NCBI GenBank assembly: GCA_936440205.1
Contig: OW387146.1
Location: 26,784,458 to 26,848,457 of the forward strand
DNA: 64,000 nt
Source: Lepidonotus clava
Lineage: Eukaryota; Annelida; Polychaeta; Phyllodocida; Polynoidae
Direction: 5' to 3'
A model generated the notes under the pieces. It made no database searches and was not told where the DNA came from. It was given only the letters and a program-made list of their open reading frames with translations. Positions within the stretch are counted from its first letter, which is position 1; each line of letters opens with the position of its first letter. Positions 29,179 to 41,701 of this stretch are shown piece by piece. A program made the position numbers and the translations under genes.

Positions 29179-30071
29179 GAGAAGTCTTTGTCAAGCAAAC
29201 CCATTTATGTGATTTTCATTGCCGTCTCACTACCGACCATAATAATTGTGGGATGACAGACCATGTGGTCAAGGTAGAGGAGGATCTGGGGTAATGCGAT
29301 AGGACGGTTCTGAAGTAAAAAGCCCATGTTGGCAGTAACTGTCACATCTGGCTGTTGCACAGTGTCCTATATTTATGAGAGTTAATGATATTTTTAGAAG
29401 AACCTAGGGATTTGATCAACTGCTTTTGTCTCACGACGGCCTTGGTCATCATGTAGTAACGCCTATTATTTTATATCAACTTCATAGTGCCTATACTTTC
29501 ATTATTGTCCTGCCCCACTAGCAAAGGTGGAATAACAGATGGCGTTATTGCCCCGCTTGTTTTTCATTGGTTAATGGGTTAATGGGTTATTTCTCAGGGT
29601 TATTGGTATAGAATAAAACAAGAACTAACCTCGGTGGCCCTCAGCCCTGATTATTGCCCCCTCAGAAGGGTCTCGGGCAGAGCCCTCGACCCTTCGACAG
29701 CTGGGCAATAATCAGGGCTTCGTGCCCCCTCGGTTAGTTATGTGTATTTCCCCATGTCATGTGAAGTCTGTTTACATTGTGCCTAATCATTTATTTATTT
29801 TTCATACCAAAAGATTTGTCAGATCACAATAATTATTAAACAAAGATAATACTGATCACTATACAATCTGTTTTAATTGAATAATCGACGAATTCTATCA
29901 TGTCAATATCAGTTAGACTAAATTGGCAATACCCCCAATTTACCATTTGATCCAGGTAAAACGCATAGGTTAGGATCAAAGCCTAGCAAAAAAAAAGTAG
30001 TTTAATGATGCAGAAAGTGTGGAAAGATTAAAAAAACACTAAAACTTACCCCTTTGCCCATAAGCTGATCT
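29179..30071. other. Host DNA with one fold-back element, otherwise no gene seen
   Basis: AT-rich sequence apart from the palindrome at 29623-29739. No splice-bounded or long frame is present. Confidence 0.4.
29623..29739. repeat. 117-bp fold-back palindrome
   Basis: Left arm AACTAACC... AGCCCTGATTATTGCCC and right arm GGGCAATAATCAGGGCT ...GGTTAGTT are inverted copies with a GC-rich centre containing GAAGGGTC/GACCC parts. It could be a fold-back MITE or an RNA hairpin; I saw no clear target duplication. Confidence 0.6.
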
Positions 30072-30147
30072 TAAGTCCGTTACTCAGCAATAAGTCCGTT
30101 ACTCAGCGATAAGTCCGTTACTCAGGGAATGGTCCGTTACTCAGTGT
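30072..30147. repeat. 19-bp tandem repeat, four copies
   Basis: Four units built on AAGTCCGTTACTCAG at a 19-20-base step, the last one slightly changed. It lies 40 bases before the 35-bp satellite. Confidence 0.8.
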
Positions 30148-30186
30148 AAAGTGCTCCTATTACCAAATGTGCACCCCTGACTTACT

Positions 30187-30466
30187 CCCACGTGTAACTT
30201 CACCTAACGGACGGTTCAAACCCCACGTGTAACCTCACCTAACGGCCGGTTCAAATCCCACGTGTAACTTCACCTAACGGGCGGTTCAAATCCCACGTGT
30301 AACTTCACCTAACGGGCGGTTCAAATCCCACGTGTAACTTCACCTAACGGCCAGTTCAAATCCCACGTGTAACTTCACCTAACGGCCGGTTCAAACCCCA
30401 CGTGTAACTCCACCTAACTGACGGTTCAAACCCCACGTGTAACTTCACCTAACGGCCGGTTCAAAT
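30187..30466. repeat. 35-bp satellite, eight units, E-box plus B-box-like motif
   Basis: Units start at 30187 and every 35 bases after. Each has CACGTG followed by GTAACTTCACCTAACGG and ends with GGTTCAAA. The junction reads GTTCAAATC in several units, an exact match to the polymerase III B-box core GWTCRANNC. Units differ at a few positions, so the array is not brand new. Confidence 0.85.
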
Positions 30467-33091
30467 CGCAGCCCCTCTCTGAGGCCGACCAATGAGGCGG
30501 GCTGCAGGCGACCATCCTATTGATCTTTTCTAGTTTGTCGCTGGTCGGATGGCTTAAATTGGTGATTATATAATGGGTGATCAATCCCGGGGTGGGGCCA
30601 GCTGCCGCCCTGTAGGGGGTGGATATGGGGGGACGAGTGTCAAGGAAAGAAATAATTGTTTTGTTTCTGATGAATTGTGTATATTTTTTTGTAATTATCA
30701 TTGTCCCATGGTGATTGGGGGGGAGTGTTGGTTCAGTTGTTTTTTGTGAGGGTTTATGCATCAATTTAAAGGTCAGGGCAACTCTATTTGCGCTAATATT
30801 ATCTGATGAGCAATGATTAGAAGTTAAGATGGATACCACCCCCCCCTTCTCTCTCTGATTCTGAAATCATAAATCTGAAAATTCCTTCAATTTGCTACAT
30901 GGAGGAGTGTTTGTATTGAAATTGTATTTTTGTGTGGAGGAGGAGGTGGGTCCTAGAGTAAACTACACTTAATCGACAGATGTCAATCGCAATAAGAAGT
31001 GTTTCATTTCACATAATTATTTTTCCAGACATGAATGGTCGGATCAAAGTCTAGACTTCCCGTGATGTGATCGAATGCATAGTTTCCATCATTTCAGCAA
31101 GAATATCACTTCCACAATATCAGATTGTGGTTGACACTCGGCACCGCTCCCTGGAGGAGGATCCATATGTGAGCAGGCTGGTATGAGTGTTCAGGAATCT
31201 CCCTGTTGCACAACTGCTGTCTGGCTCCACTCAACATGATGGTGATAACTGCCGTACGGCGGGGACCGGTACGGCGGGCAGTGGGCTGAAAGGGGAGGCT
31301 TACTACCGTATAGTTGGGTATAGATTGCACTGCTAAATCATCTATGTGTGGGGTCTGATGATACTGATTGTACAATTACGTCGACTAGGCCGCATGTCAG
31401 CTTTTCAGCTTGATTGTACATGAGGCCATTGTAACCGATGTAAGCAAAAGTGCTTTCAGGTGGTTTGCTGTCATCTCTTTTTCGTTTTCTTTGTTTTTGT
31501 AAAGGACAATCTAACTTAATAACTGAGTTATCGCGCATGGAGTTCAATAAACCCCTTTAGATGGCTGGTATGAACTTTTGAATTATCAATTGATTTTAGA
31601 ACAAAATGGCCTATACAATCCTATTTGTATAGAATGTTTATCATTACCATAAATCATGAATTGTTCCAGATGCTTTTCAATGGTCTAGTTAAAACTTCTT
31701 GTTATGGACATGATCAACAACTGATCAAACATAAATCTCTACTATGTAACTGTTGGTGAGTCGTCATCAGAAACGTCTACTGGTCAAATCGAAATACAAA
31801 ATAAAGTGATCAGTGTGACCACGACCGAAGGTACCAAGAGATCTAAATTCATTTGTGTAATGCACACTAACCTTTAACAGAAAATGGCAGGGGAAAACTG
31901 GGGAAACATATACCACATACGTTGGAAAGGGCAAATAAATGGCAGGGACAGGCTTGGACTCCCTGATGCAAAAACCGAACACCACCCAGGGGTAGCATCT
32001 ATTGTTTTCATTGCTTGGATGGACGAGTTTATTTTACAGAAAAATCACCCGAGTAGCTCATCAACCTATCCATGTTGCTCCAGAGGTCGATTTAGGATAT
32101 CAAACAGCTACTGTGATATCCCTCTGCGCCAGTCACTTTCATGCACATGTGTGCCTATCATATTTTCTAACTTTCTCAGTTCATGTCCCTATAAAAACAC
32201 AACGAAACTCTTGACCGAAGGGGATGGGACAGGGACACACGCAGGAGGTCCAGAGAGCCCTGGCCTCCCCTTCTTTCGATTCACACTTGAACTACACAAG
32301 ATTAATGCTGCATCTGTGTAAGCAAAAGTTTAACCTGTTGCATAATGAGTTTCGTACCAACAAAAATGATAAAATTGTGCAACAATTCGTTGTTACTCTG
32401 ATCATAACAGCACATGTTTGTACACTAAAAAATATATTTAGAATGGTCATAATGAGCACAACCGTTCTTAAAGTTATCCTTCAGTGTGTGCTGTCGCGAA
32501 ATGTGAATGTGCAATGGCCACTGTGGTCCGTCGCATAACTCCCCTCGCTGTTGCGAGGGTTGTCCACAACAGCGAGACCCCTCCCAGTTCAAAAGGGAGT
32601 GTATCCAACTTTGGCAATAACGGTGAGGGTTGGCACACCCAAATTTTCAACATATCGGGGGGACATTTTGGGGTTGGTATTTTAACATTTTGTTTTAACT
32701 CAGCTCTTAAAATGTGCAGGAGGCAAGTTGTGGAAATGTATTTGTCAATAAACTCACTGTGTTCAAAGTTTGTACAAAACCATAGCTATTGCGAGGGTTG
32801 GCACATTGAAAACCTTAAGGATATCACTGTTGTGAGACCCATATCTAAACCCTCGCTGTGGTCTCACTGTTGGGAGGGTTAGCTTATGCGATGGAGCACT
32901 GGTGAGCTCCAGCCCTGATCCTTTCTGAAATCCTGGATCCGCCCTGGAATTGGGGGAATCAGGATGATCATCTGGTTAGCACATGTCCGGTTTATATTAT
33001 GCTTGATACAGGAATCATTTACTGTCCGGTGTTGATATACACTGTGACATTTAGCGATGCTCACCACGCCATAAGGTCTAAAGACACTGAT
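30467..33091. other. Host DNA, mostly no gene; one weak exon-like piece
   Basis: On the minus strand a piece at about 31247-31106 follows a GGCAG acceptor-like end and stays open to a TGA (contains MLSGARQQLCNREIPEHSY). I regard it as weak. A GCCGTACGGC repeat near 31249-31285 makes a small palindrome. A degenerate repeat lies at 32531-32891. Confidence 0.3.
32531..32891. mobile_element. Degenerate MITE-like repeat
   Basis: About 361 bp bounded by TCGCATAA and its exact inverted form TTATGCGA. Inside, GAGGGTTGGCACA and TCTCGCTGT-type words recur near both ends. No clear target duplication was found. Confidence 0.35.
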
Positions 33092-33308
33092 CAGATAGGG
33101 CTGATGGGGGTGGGGGTGGGGGGTCGGGTATCGGACAACCCTATCAGGGTGATAACTGATAAGACCACCCATAGGGGATATTGGTAATACGATCGGCCAT
33201 AGTGCACCACCTGTTATCTGATAAGTGTTCATCTGCCAGGTCAAACCTGTCATCGTACTGGGGATTGCTTTTTGCAAGGTTCTTCACTTTCAAGGATGCT
33301 TTCTGATA
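33092..33308. promoter_or_regulatory. GATA-site cluster
   Basis: About nine GATA or TATC cores in 217 bp, including AACTGATAAG and TTATCTGATAAG, which fit the WGATAR binding consensus. GT/GGGGG-rich sequence lies between. A tissue enhancer is possible, but this rests on motif density alone. Confidence 0.3.
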
Positions 33309-33811
33309 GAACACCCAACGTGATAAACCACCCCCACCCGTATCTCTCCTCTCAAATGTCCTATGCACGAACATATTCAGGGGAACATATAATACGAAAT
33401 AAAGCAATATTTCTCAGTATTCCTTGTGGTAATGTGTATCTCTTCGTTGAACTACGTCCCATTGCAATGTCATACCCTTCAAATTATCCATAAAGAGACT
33501 TATAAAGAAAAAAAAACACATAAAAGTAGGTGTCATAGGACCGGTAGACACCCAATCAGGGAGGAGACCCTGAGAACATCTGGAATCGTGTCTTGTTCTG
33601 TCTGGACAAGTAAGGTTCCAATTTACAACAAGGAGTTCCAAGGTACACATTCCAGCAAGACCTTCAATGTTGGCCTCAATCAACCCATTTTAATTTGCAT
33701 GCATAACGAAGGGATACGTCCCCTAGGTATTTATGTTAATTTATATTTGACATTCTAGATGATGCTCATAATAATTATTAATAGGCCTAGTGACAGAGAC
33801 TTGTCGGTCTC

Positions 33812-34038
33812 AAGGCCCTATTCCAATTTGCGGTAGGTTGCGGTCGCTATTTTGAGGTGCCGCAAGCAATTTGCAGTTCTGATACCAACATGTTGATATC
33901 CCTGACCTGAAGCATACCAGAGAAAACTTATATAAAATAGCAGGTCCCGCAAACAGGTCCTGCAAGCCCCTATATTCCTGTTTGCTTGCATCTTTTCAAG
34001 GTGCCGTAAGCAAGTACTGTATAGTGGAATATAGCCTT
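33812..34038. mobile_element. 227-bp MITE-like inverted repeat
   Basis: Ends AAGGCCCTATTCCA and TGGAATATAGCCTT are inverted copies with one small length change. Inside, words like GTGCCGCAAGCAA and GTGCCGTAAGCAA recur. No protein is encoded. Confidence 0.45.
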
Positions 34039-34179
34039 TCAACTGGGTTCCAAGGCTCTGCGCTAGACGGATACAGTGGAGTTATGACTGCAGATACAGA
34101 ACCATGCAACATTTGCTAGATTTTGACGACTTTGCTTGAGTGTGCTGGGCACCAACTGGTTTCCGCATCTTCCCCTTAC

Positions 34180-34292
34180 GTATAGCAGAGGGAAGCAGAA
34201 GATGAGTGGTGACAGAGTGTCGTCACTGGTTCCCAGCTTGCGCTGGGCCTGTGTGAAGTACCTGCCAGGACCCAGCTGGGTTGACACCTCAG
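34180..34292 (-). CDS. Candidate internal coding exon, unknown gene
   Basis: A 113-bp segment flanked on the minus strand by TTGACAG (acceptor) and GTAAGG (donor). It has one open frame containing LGPGRYFTQAQRKLGTSDD. The segment is more GC-rich than its AT-rich surroundings, as exons here tend to be. I do not recognise the protein and see no obvious partner exon. Confidence 0.35.
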
Positions 34293-34299
34293 CTGTCAA

Positions 34300-35776
34300 G
34301 GTGTGACTGATGAAGCTGTCAACCCTCTGATAACGGCCCCTCTAATACAACACGCGTACAGACGGACTTACCTGACAGCATGTTGGACCCCTTATGTTAA
34401 ATGTTAGTTGCATGAACCTGTCTCTGATAGGTGTTAATGTGTATTACTTCTGAAAGATCAGGCGGACTAAAGCTCAATTGATTTTTATCTAGAACAATTT
34501 GTCAAAACTTATTTGGTTTGATATATCATCCTGATCCAGGGGCCTGATTCCTCATATTGGTGGGGACTTAAAGTTGGCAAAGAGAAAAAAACGTCAAGCG
34601 CATGCACGCGACTGCACGTCGTGTTATTACTTAGCTTATTATGCAGACCCCCTCCTTTCCGAAATGCTGTATCTGCCCCTGCGGCTCAGCTGGAATAACG
34701 TAAAGAGCGGGTGCCCCTAATCCAATTCTAAATCTGCTAATAAGATCTAGTTTACATCTTGGCATACCAATTTGTTGAGTGAACTTAGGAAAACTTAACA
34801 AAATAGGACGTCTTTTCTTAAATAAATATCATATTGAAGAATGATAGATTGAACAGACCATACACAGGATACTATTTCCAGTTTGAGAAATGCAAACTAA
34901 GTTGGTCCCAGTAACAAAACTCATTTTTACCATGTGAAGGTCGCGAGGCCACTTAAAGGGTCAAAATACCCTAACATTCGCCTAAAAGGTTTTCATTGTC
35001 GTTGGGTAGTTAGGCTTAGATTTGACCCGGTTATGGACTGGCCCAGTAAGTTTTTCGTTGCCACTCAATAAAAAAATAGGCGTATGTACTATGGGAAGAT
35101 GCCCTGACAGCCATATGTTGAGTTTCCAGAGTTTTGTCAATCTTTCAAGCTTGTAAGTGATTTAGTTCTTCTTAAATGGAAAAGATGTCATCTATTGAAA
35201 GACCTGATAACGACCAAGCTATTTGATTTTCCCAGCCCTTTTTATCTTTATTTTTTTCCATTTGTTAAAAGATATAGATCTTTCGATGAAATGTTTAAAA
35301 GAAACATAACATCAACATGGGTGATAAAGGTGTGTTGATAGCTAATGATAATCATTATAATTATCATATGGCTGTGACTCTTCCAAATACATTCAATTGC
35401 ACACATGCAACCCTGTCTCAAACAACAACATACAACAGACCTCTACCACAATAGATTTCAGCGATTTCAGATTTCATGAACTAATAGATTCTCAATTCAC
35501 CAAATCCAAGGGTTTCTGAGCAATTAAATAGTGTTACGATACGTTCAAGTCCCTGCTTCCTTTTCTATTGGAAGTCCAAACCTTGTAAGTAGTATGTGGG
35601 AAGATGGGCTTGTCTCGGGTTATTCTCTGGATAGTTTCAGTCAAAGTTCATTTAGCAACTGGCTCCATCTAAAAAGAAATATCTGATGTTGCATATTACA
35701 TTAGGAATAGCGCTCTGTGTACAATAGTATTCTAATCTCTATCATGGTTCTAATGTGAGATATTAAGTTTCTACAG
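34300..35776. other. Host DNA, no gene seen
   Basis: AT-rich sequence without long frames, clear repeats or splice-bounded exons. Confidence 0.4.
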
Positions 35777-36218
35777 AGAAGAAACGAAGTAGGTTGAATA
35801 TTGAAAAATATGCTCCCTTCAGAATAAAATCAATGTTCGTGGTGCCTGGCATATCTATGGATTTAAAAACACAACCGCTGAAATATTCCTGTAAACCTGA
35901 CTGTAGACAGTCCGCTTCCTCTACTTCAAAAGATCATTTCTGGAAACTTTCAAGATTGTTGGGATTGCTATGGCCTAGAAAGATGTCATTGCGTTTCAAT
36001 AGGGTTCAAGTTTATGCATGTAATAGATTTAGAGGCACAGCATACAGGAAAACGAAGTGGATTACAAAACACTCAGCAAAAACATCAAGTGCTGGCGGGA
36101 AGGCCCACAAAAACCAAGATTTAGTAAATACCCATTTGAAAGTTTCTGTAATTGTCAATTGTAGAAAAATGTCATTTAGTTTTTATGCAAAGCACCCTGT
36201 GAAGCTGCCTCCGGTCGG
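35777..36218 (+). CDS. Candidate coding exon, unknown gene
   Basis: A 442-bp stretch open in one frame throughout, bounded by TTTCTACAG on the left and CGG|GTAAGT on the right. The first ATG in frame is at 35833. The predicted protein is basic and serine/lysine-rich, with no domain I can name. One frame of this length is not surprising by chance in 38 kb; the matching splice signals are what make it worth listing. It may equally be an exon of a noncoding RNA. Confidence 0.22.
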
Positions 36219-37984
36219 GTAAGTTTTAAGTAATTTGATTGTTTGACGTATCCTCTTCCATCAAATATAATTGTGCAAAAGGCAGTTTTTACGGGTCGAT
36301 GCTGGTTTTACGTTTTAGAAGTCACAGGCTTGCCCATTTGTGTTTTCGCCTCCATTTATGTTCCATATAAATGGATTGGTTCCATTGGAATGTTCTATTC
36401 AAATTATCAAGTTAATTATGACCATCTGCTATTTCATTAAATGTACCCTTATAATGCTACCTGACGGCAACTCAATAACATCGGTTATTTTCTTCAAGGA
36501 TAACTTCATGATTTAAAAGATGTTTTTACATATAGCGTATTTTCTGTTCACTGCAAATCTTGAGTTGATTGAGAAATAATTCAAGTTGAGTTAAATAAAG
36601 ATTACATTAACTCGAATCGTACTACTTTCAGACATCACAGCAATACGAGACAAACTGAAATGTACTGCTTCAGTATTTTAGACTCCAGCCGGACTGGCAC
36701 CAACATTTTTAATCTAGTGGATACATTTGAAGCTGGACATGGTGCATTTGTAGCTTAACTGAACGCACTTATAACCTAAAAATCCCATGATGATACAAAT
36801 TCTAGAATTCGGTTCCGTTAAAAAAATGGGAAGCGTGTTGATGTGTTTCGATGTGCTTTCAAACGATTTACTGACGGTAGTTAGAAAGGGCTAATATTAG
36901 TTAATAGAACTACCTACATCAATGCGTCTGAAGCAACACTGATACGAGAAAGCATCATGGCACAGGTACCGTTTCAGCACTAATGACTGACCATAAAAGA
37001 ATGTCATCGTCATGTTAGAAATGATGTACCTTTTGGACCCCAAAGTACGCAAGGCAAATAGTGCATATGGCGTTGGGTTTTCTGAGGGTTAGTAAATAAA
37101 TACAGCTGTACGCCCCTCTCAAAGTATTGAGTAATCTATGTGTTGAGTATTGTTCACTTCTCAGGTAATGAGTGGTTTAAGTCAATACACACTGCCCTTC
37201 AAGGGCCTTCCGGAAAGCCCTTCTGTGATTTCCCAAAGGTCGTAAGTTCCCATCTGTTCGACAAAAGCCTGAACTATTTATAGACCCCAGGGATGACCTA
37301 AAGGCTTCTGGTCCAACTTCTTTGCCCATGCCCCTTTAATTGCATTGGTACTTCCCTGACCATGGAATTACTCATTTGCTTATTCTCTCTTTCTTGCTTT
37401 TCTCAAAGAGTCAAGTGCCATGCCTTTCATCAGTGGTATAAAGAATGGAATGTGTACAATGGCTACCTGAGTTCTGTATTTATAACGTCACGAATTTAAG
37501 ATCCTGAATATAGCTTTGTTTTCCAGTTATCAAAGTATGTGCCTCAAGTCTCTGTCTGAAAGTGCGAACCTCGTCTTACGTGGTCTTTGGGATAGCTAAT
37601 ATGGTGCACATATTGTCTCCAATATATTTTGTATAGTGGGTAATATAAATATGGGTCTATTGACATAAGCTCATGCCATGCCATTTAAGGTATTCTAGTT
37701 CTCTCACCTAACGATGTTGTACAGTCACAGGCTATTGGTAATGTAAGTTGAAAGCAAAAGCAAGGATTAGAACAATAAAGTAAAGTAAATTGCAACATAA
37801 GTCTATTGAGCTAAACCTTCCTCTGTGTCTGGCTTTCAATTGAGGCTTCATCGATCACAGTGAAATAGCTGAGATTTAACATAAAACGTCTAGACTTCCA
37901 CAAAGGTCTGAAAGGCGAAACGGTTGTTCATTATGCGTTCAATTTGATGTGCTCTTAAAGCGCAATTATCGATGAAACCCACCC
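36219..37984. other. Host DNA, no gene seen
   Basis: AT-rich sequence with short frames only and no repeat I could delimit. Confidence 0.4.
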
Positions 37985-38370
37985 GTTATACGGGCACTCA
38001 ACGATGGGCCCGGATGAATGACGTCATCAAAGATCACATGATTGAGAAACCTTGTTTCGTTTCAGTTTTTCCAATGGCGGCCTCTGCTTAAGTGCTCGAG
38101 CGGATAATACTCTTAATTTCGAGTCTAAATTATCGGATTCCTGTGGATGATTATATTAGCACAATCAGGCTGAATGGACTGGGACAAGTTGCGCCAGTGG
38201 CGGGGCTTAATCACGCACTCTCTCGTCAAATATCGCGAGAACAGATAAAACGGTGGCGCCACCTGTATGCCGATTTGGTCCAACTCTCGCCACATCTCGC
38301 TCTCGTCACGTGGCACGTGACAATGGGCGAGATGAGGGGTTTACTTTGGAATCTGGCCAAGTTGGGGTTG
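37985..38370. promoter_or_regulatory. GC-rich island with a CRE
   Basis: Contains TGACGTCA in ATGACGTCATC, ATCGCGAGA, GGTGGCGCCACC and CACGTGGCACGTG. CpG density is higher than in the flanks. It could be a TATA-less promoter; no first exon could be placed. Confidence 0.3.
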
Positions 38371-39835
38371 ATGAGATGATCGTGATTAAGTTGCTAAAAA
38401 GTGTGATTTGTCGGAAACGCCCCAGTTGGTATGCTGCAAGTGGAACAGATGCAAATTGAGAGTGCCTCCTCGGGTGAGATGAAACGACAATTTGAAGCTA
38501 CAATAAAGCTTGTGATTATTTTTGTTTTGTTTCAGTACCTTAGAATAGCAATATATACAATACGCTCAATTAGCCTAGTCTCGATAGCTATGTTTTTATT
38601 ACTTTTTTTTTTATATAATTCTATAAAGTGTTCATGCAATAACTATTGGTAAACATTGCTCTGCAACAGTATCAAGTAAAAGGGGCAGCGATAACGTAGG
38701 CAGCCTTTATCTAGGGAATCCAGTGGCTATTTTGTAAAGGTAGTGCAGCATGTAAGAGCAACGTTTAACTTGTCTTAACCGGAACGAAGGAAAACTTCAA
38801 AGAAGAGCTTCTTCATAACCTTTGTTATTCCACTAGTACATATCAGTCAGTAATGAAATGTTCATGTCCTGGGTATCTAAGATTAAATAGAGTGGTGCAT
38901 TTTCCTATTGCCTAATAATTATGGATAAATAGAATTCATAATAATTAACAACAATCCACGAAATGCAAATTTGTTAAATGAATACACCACAGATGCACAC
39001 TACAGTTTGCGTAACTATCTGCTCCTCACACTTTCCCGTCTAGTACTTTATGCGCTGGTACATATGTTAACAATGGTTTAAGACATGAATCATTGAGGTC
39101 ATGCCCGTTTTTTAGGTTTACTCTGCGGCCTATGACACCTTCTCTCCATTCAGACTAAACCAGATGATACATGGCTATCACTTTACCTCCTGGGTGTCGC
39201 GGCCTTAAAGGGGGCGCAGCTAAATGACTCAAGACGACCAATAGATCATCCTTCTCTCACCACTCTCTGGATTCTAGGAAATGTTTATGGGGAACCTTTG
39301 CATTTGGTGCGCCATTATTGTAGGGTATATTAGTTCCGTTATTTGGCCCCTTAGCAGGATGGCTAGGATATAAATGACATTGAATTATCTATAAATCACT
39401 GAAATATTAGGAAGTGACATGGTCTAATACCGGGTCAAGGTTCCCATCTATTCTATGGTGAATCCAGATGTATGTATTGGGGAATATTAATTATACCCAT
39501 TTTTGTATTACAATGGTATATCATACAGCTAAATGTTGGAACATCTATAAATATACCCTCCATCGTGGTAGATACTTATTTTAGGAGTGACGGCTCATGG
39601 CAAAATCATCAGGTCAAGTAACCTTAAATTTGAAACTTGAAATGCAGCAAAACTTTGTGATTGACTTTGAGCCAATGAAGCAATATTTTAATGTCTCTTT
39701 TCAATAAAAAAAGAAAATATCTGATAAAATCACAAATTGATTTAAGAAACATGGCTACTTAACCAAACAATAATTGTCCTTAAAAGTTCTGAATTTCGTC
39801 ATAAATGTCTCACTCGATCCAAAACAGGCCTATCG
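38371..39835. other. Host DNA, no gene seen
   Basis: AT-rich sequence with no supported gene or repeat. Confidence 0.4.
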
Positions 39836-40080
39836 TCATCACCGGAAGTGAGTGTGGGCGTCCGATTACATTGAGGCTGGAGCCTCGGTTTGGTCCGACA
39901 AAGGTGGGCGATAACAGGGGAAAGACAATTGTCTCACTTTGAGCAGACGACAATTGACCTCCAACTTCCGCTTGTAACAGAGATTCCTGGCGGCCGGAGA
40001 TTAAGTGAGCTATTACCGGTCATTGTTTCACCTATTATCGCTCAGGTCTCCGTCTGCCTTATCACGTGATACAGGAGTAG
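39836..40080. promoter_or_regulatory. GC-rich regulatory-like island
   Basis: Holds an ETS site (ACCGGAAGTG), GGGCGATAA and TATTATCGC, TTATCACGTGATA, and AGCAGACGACAATT at 39942-39955. The last is part of an inverted repeat GACAATTGTC...GACAATTG. The mix resembles the islands at 51.4, 54.8 and 59.6 kb. Confidence 0.3.
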
Positions 40081-41522
40081 GTACATCATGGTAAACATGT
40101 CAAAAAGCAGCATGTTGTTTAATACACAGCCGACAGACATGATAAAACCAGAACGTTCCTATTTGTTTCAATTTCCCTGTTGAGTCTACTCTTTGGCATA
40201 ACCTGATCTGCCATGGAATAATAAACCCTTTGCAATTATTTGACTGTTCAGCCTGAGTAACAAAAACAAGTGATGGTTCTGCCTTAAGCTTTTCCGGAAT
40301 CCAAACGGTTCACCATCTACCCTTCGGACGTTTTCTCTGCCACCCAGTTAGTCAACTATTTTAATTAAAAAGAAAAAGACCTATTTTTACCAGAAAAACT
40401 TCAAGAGAGTTCTCTTGACAAAATTCTAAAAATGAGTTATTTATCTTACCCTATATGATAAAAGTGAATTCATCGAACTTTGATTTATCCCGAGATGTGA
40501 TTAAGCCGTCATGCACCATCTCAAACACAAGGCACATTCCAGTCACTGTCTCAACTACCACCTCCCCCACCCTTTAAAAAAAGGCCTAAACCCCACCAAA
40601 CCGCCCCCAGGGGACGTCAGAACACAAAAAGCCCATCCTGCAAAGCTGAAGAAATCCAGATCCGGGGCGTGGGGATCATAACTTTATATATCTGGCTCCC
40701 ATCTCAGTGCTTTATGACTTCGTACCACAGAGACACCTCCGACGTGGGGGATTTAGAGATTAGGATTATCCAGTGGCGACGGCCGACGAGTGGGTATAGA
40801 TCATGGGGTGAGGACTACTTAACCTGGGGTCGGCGGTAATCTAGGGCCTCCAGGGACCTCCCACACACACAGTGAGGGGGGCAGATATAGACGGATAGGT
40901 GTGCAGGGGGTTTAAAGTATTTTCATTTGAAGGCTAGTGCTTTAAGACTTTTAAGGAAGCTTATTTTTTGTCAATATGCAGTTTTGGGATTTGTAAAGTT
41001 TCTATTTACAATTGTTCATAACCAAGACGTGTCACTAAGGGTATTGGGGAGATTGTTGATGTCAATATACAGTTTATAGCCAGATAAAAGGTTCATTGGC
41101 AACTGGTAAAAAAGACATGCAACAACTGGCATTGAGGTTTAGAAGCTTTTAGGAACTGTGATGAAGAACAAATATTGGAGTATATATAATTACAGCTGGA
41201 CTAAGGAATGATCTTCCTTATTTAAAGAATGCAGAGGGTCTTAAATATTGCCCCAAAATGCCCTAAATATATACCATGAGAGTGTCCTTCGATATACTTG
41301 CAATCAAGTCACCCCTAGAGCTTATAAAAAAACACTCTCTGATATGAATCATATGACATATTGCGTCATAATCCATTACAATCAGAGTTTTGTAGACATA
41401 TAAATGAGAAACAATCCAAAATGGTGATGGATTGCAGTCCACTAGAGAGGTTTTGGCATACAGGTTTTAATGAGACAAGCACTCAAATAGAATGATAGAT
41501 GGTGTAGAGAAATGGCGTTAGG
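40081..41522. other. Host DNA, no gene seen
   Basis: AT-rich with short frames; an ATTAAA on the minus strand at 41470-41465 may serve the candidate exon at 41682-41523. Confidence 0.35.
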
Positions 41523-41682
41523 TTAAAAGAACAGACCAGCTGGTGGGTAGGATTTAAACACCGGAACCAGAGAGAGTATTGTGCCAAGGTCAGCGACAAA
41601 TGTAGCTACACAAATACCCAGAAGAACAATAAACAAAATTTGTCCAAACCAGCTTGTAATAGAAAAACGACGTTTCCTCTGA
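41523..41682 (-). CDS. Candidate 3' exon of a membrane protein
   Basis: On the minus strand a strong acceptor (CCCTCTTTCCTCATAG) is followed by an open frame to a stop at 41523, and ATTAAA follows about 55 bases later. The frame encodes a hydrophobic span (WFGQILFIVLLGICVATFVA) followed by DLGTILSLV. This loosely recalls a transmembrane segment of AAAP-type amino acid transporters, which I offer only as a guess. A MITE end abuts the acceptor, so the pyrimidine tract may be partly repeat-derived. Confidence 0.28.
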
Positions 41683-41701
41683 CTATGAGGAAAGAGGGAG
41701 A

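Noticed and set aside
30187-30466. CRISPR array
   Set aside because: The units are contiguous tandem repeats without unique spacers, and the DNA is eukaryotic.
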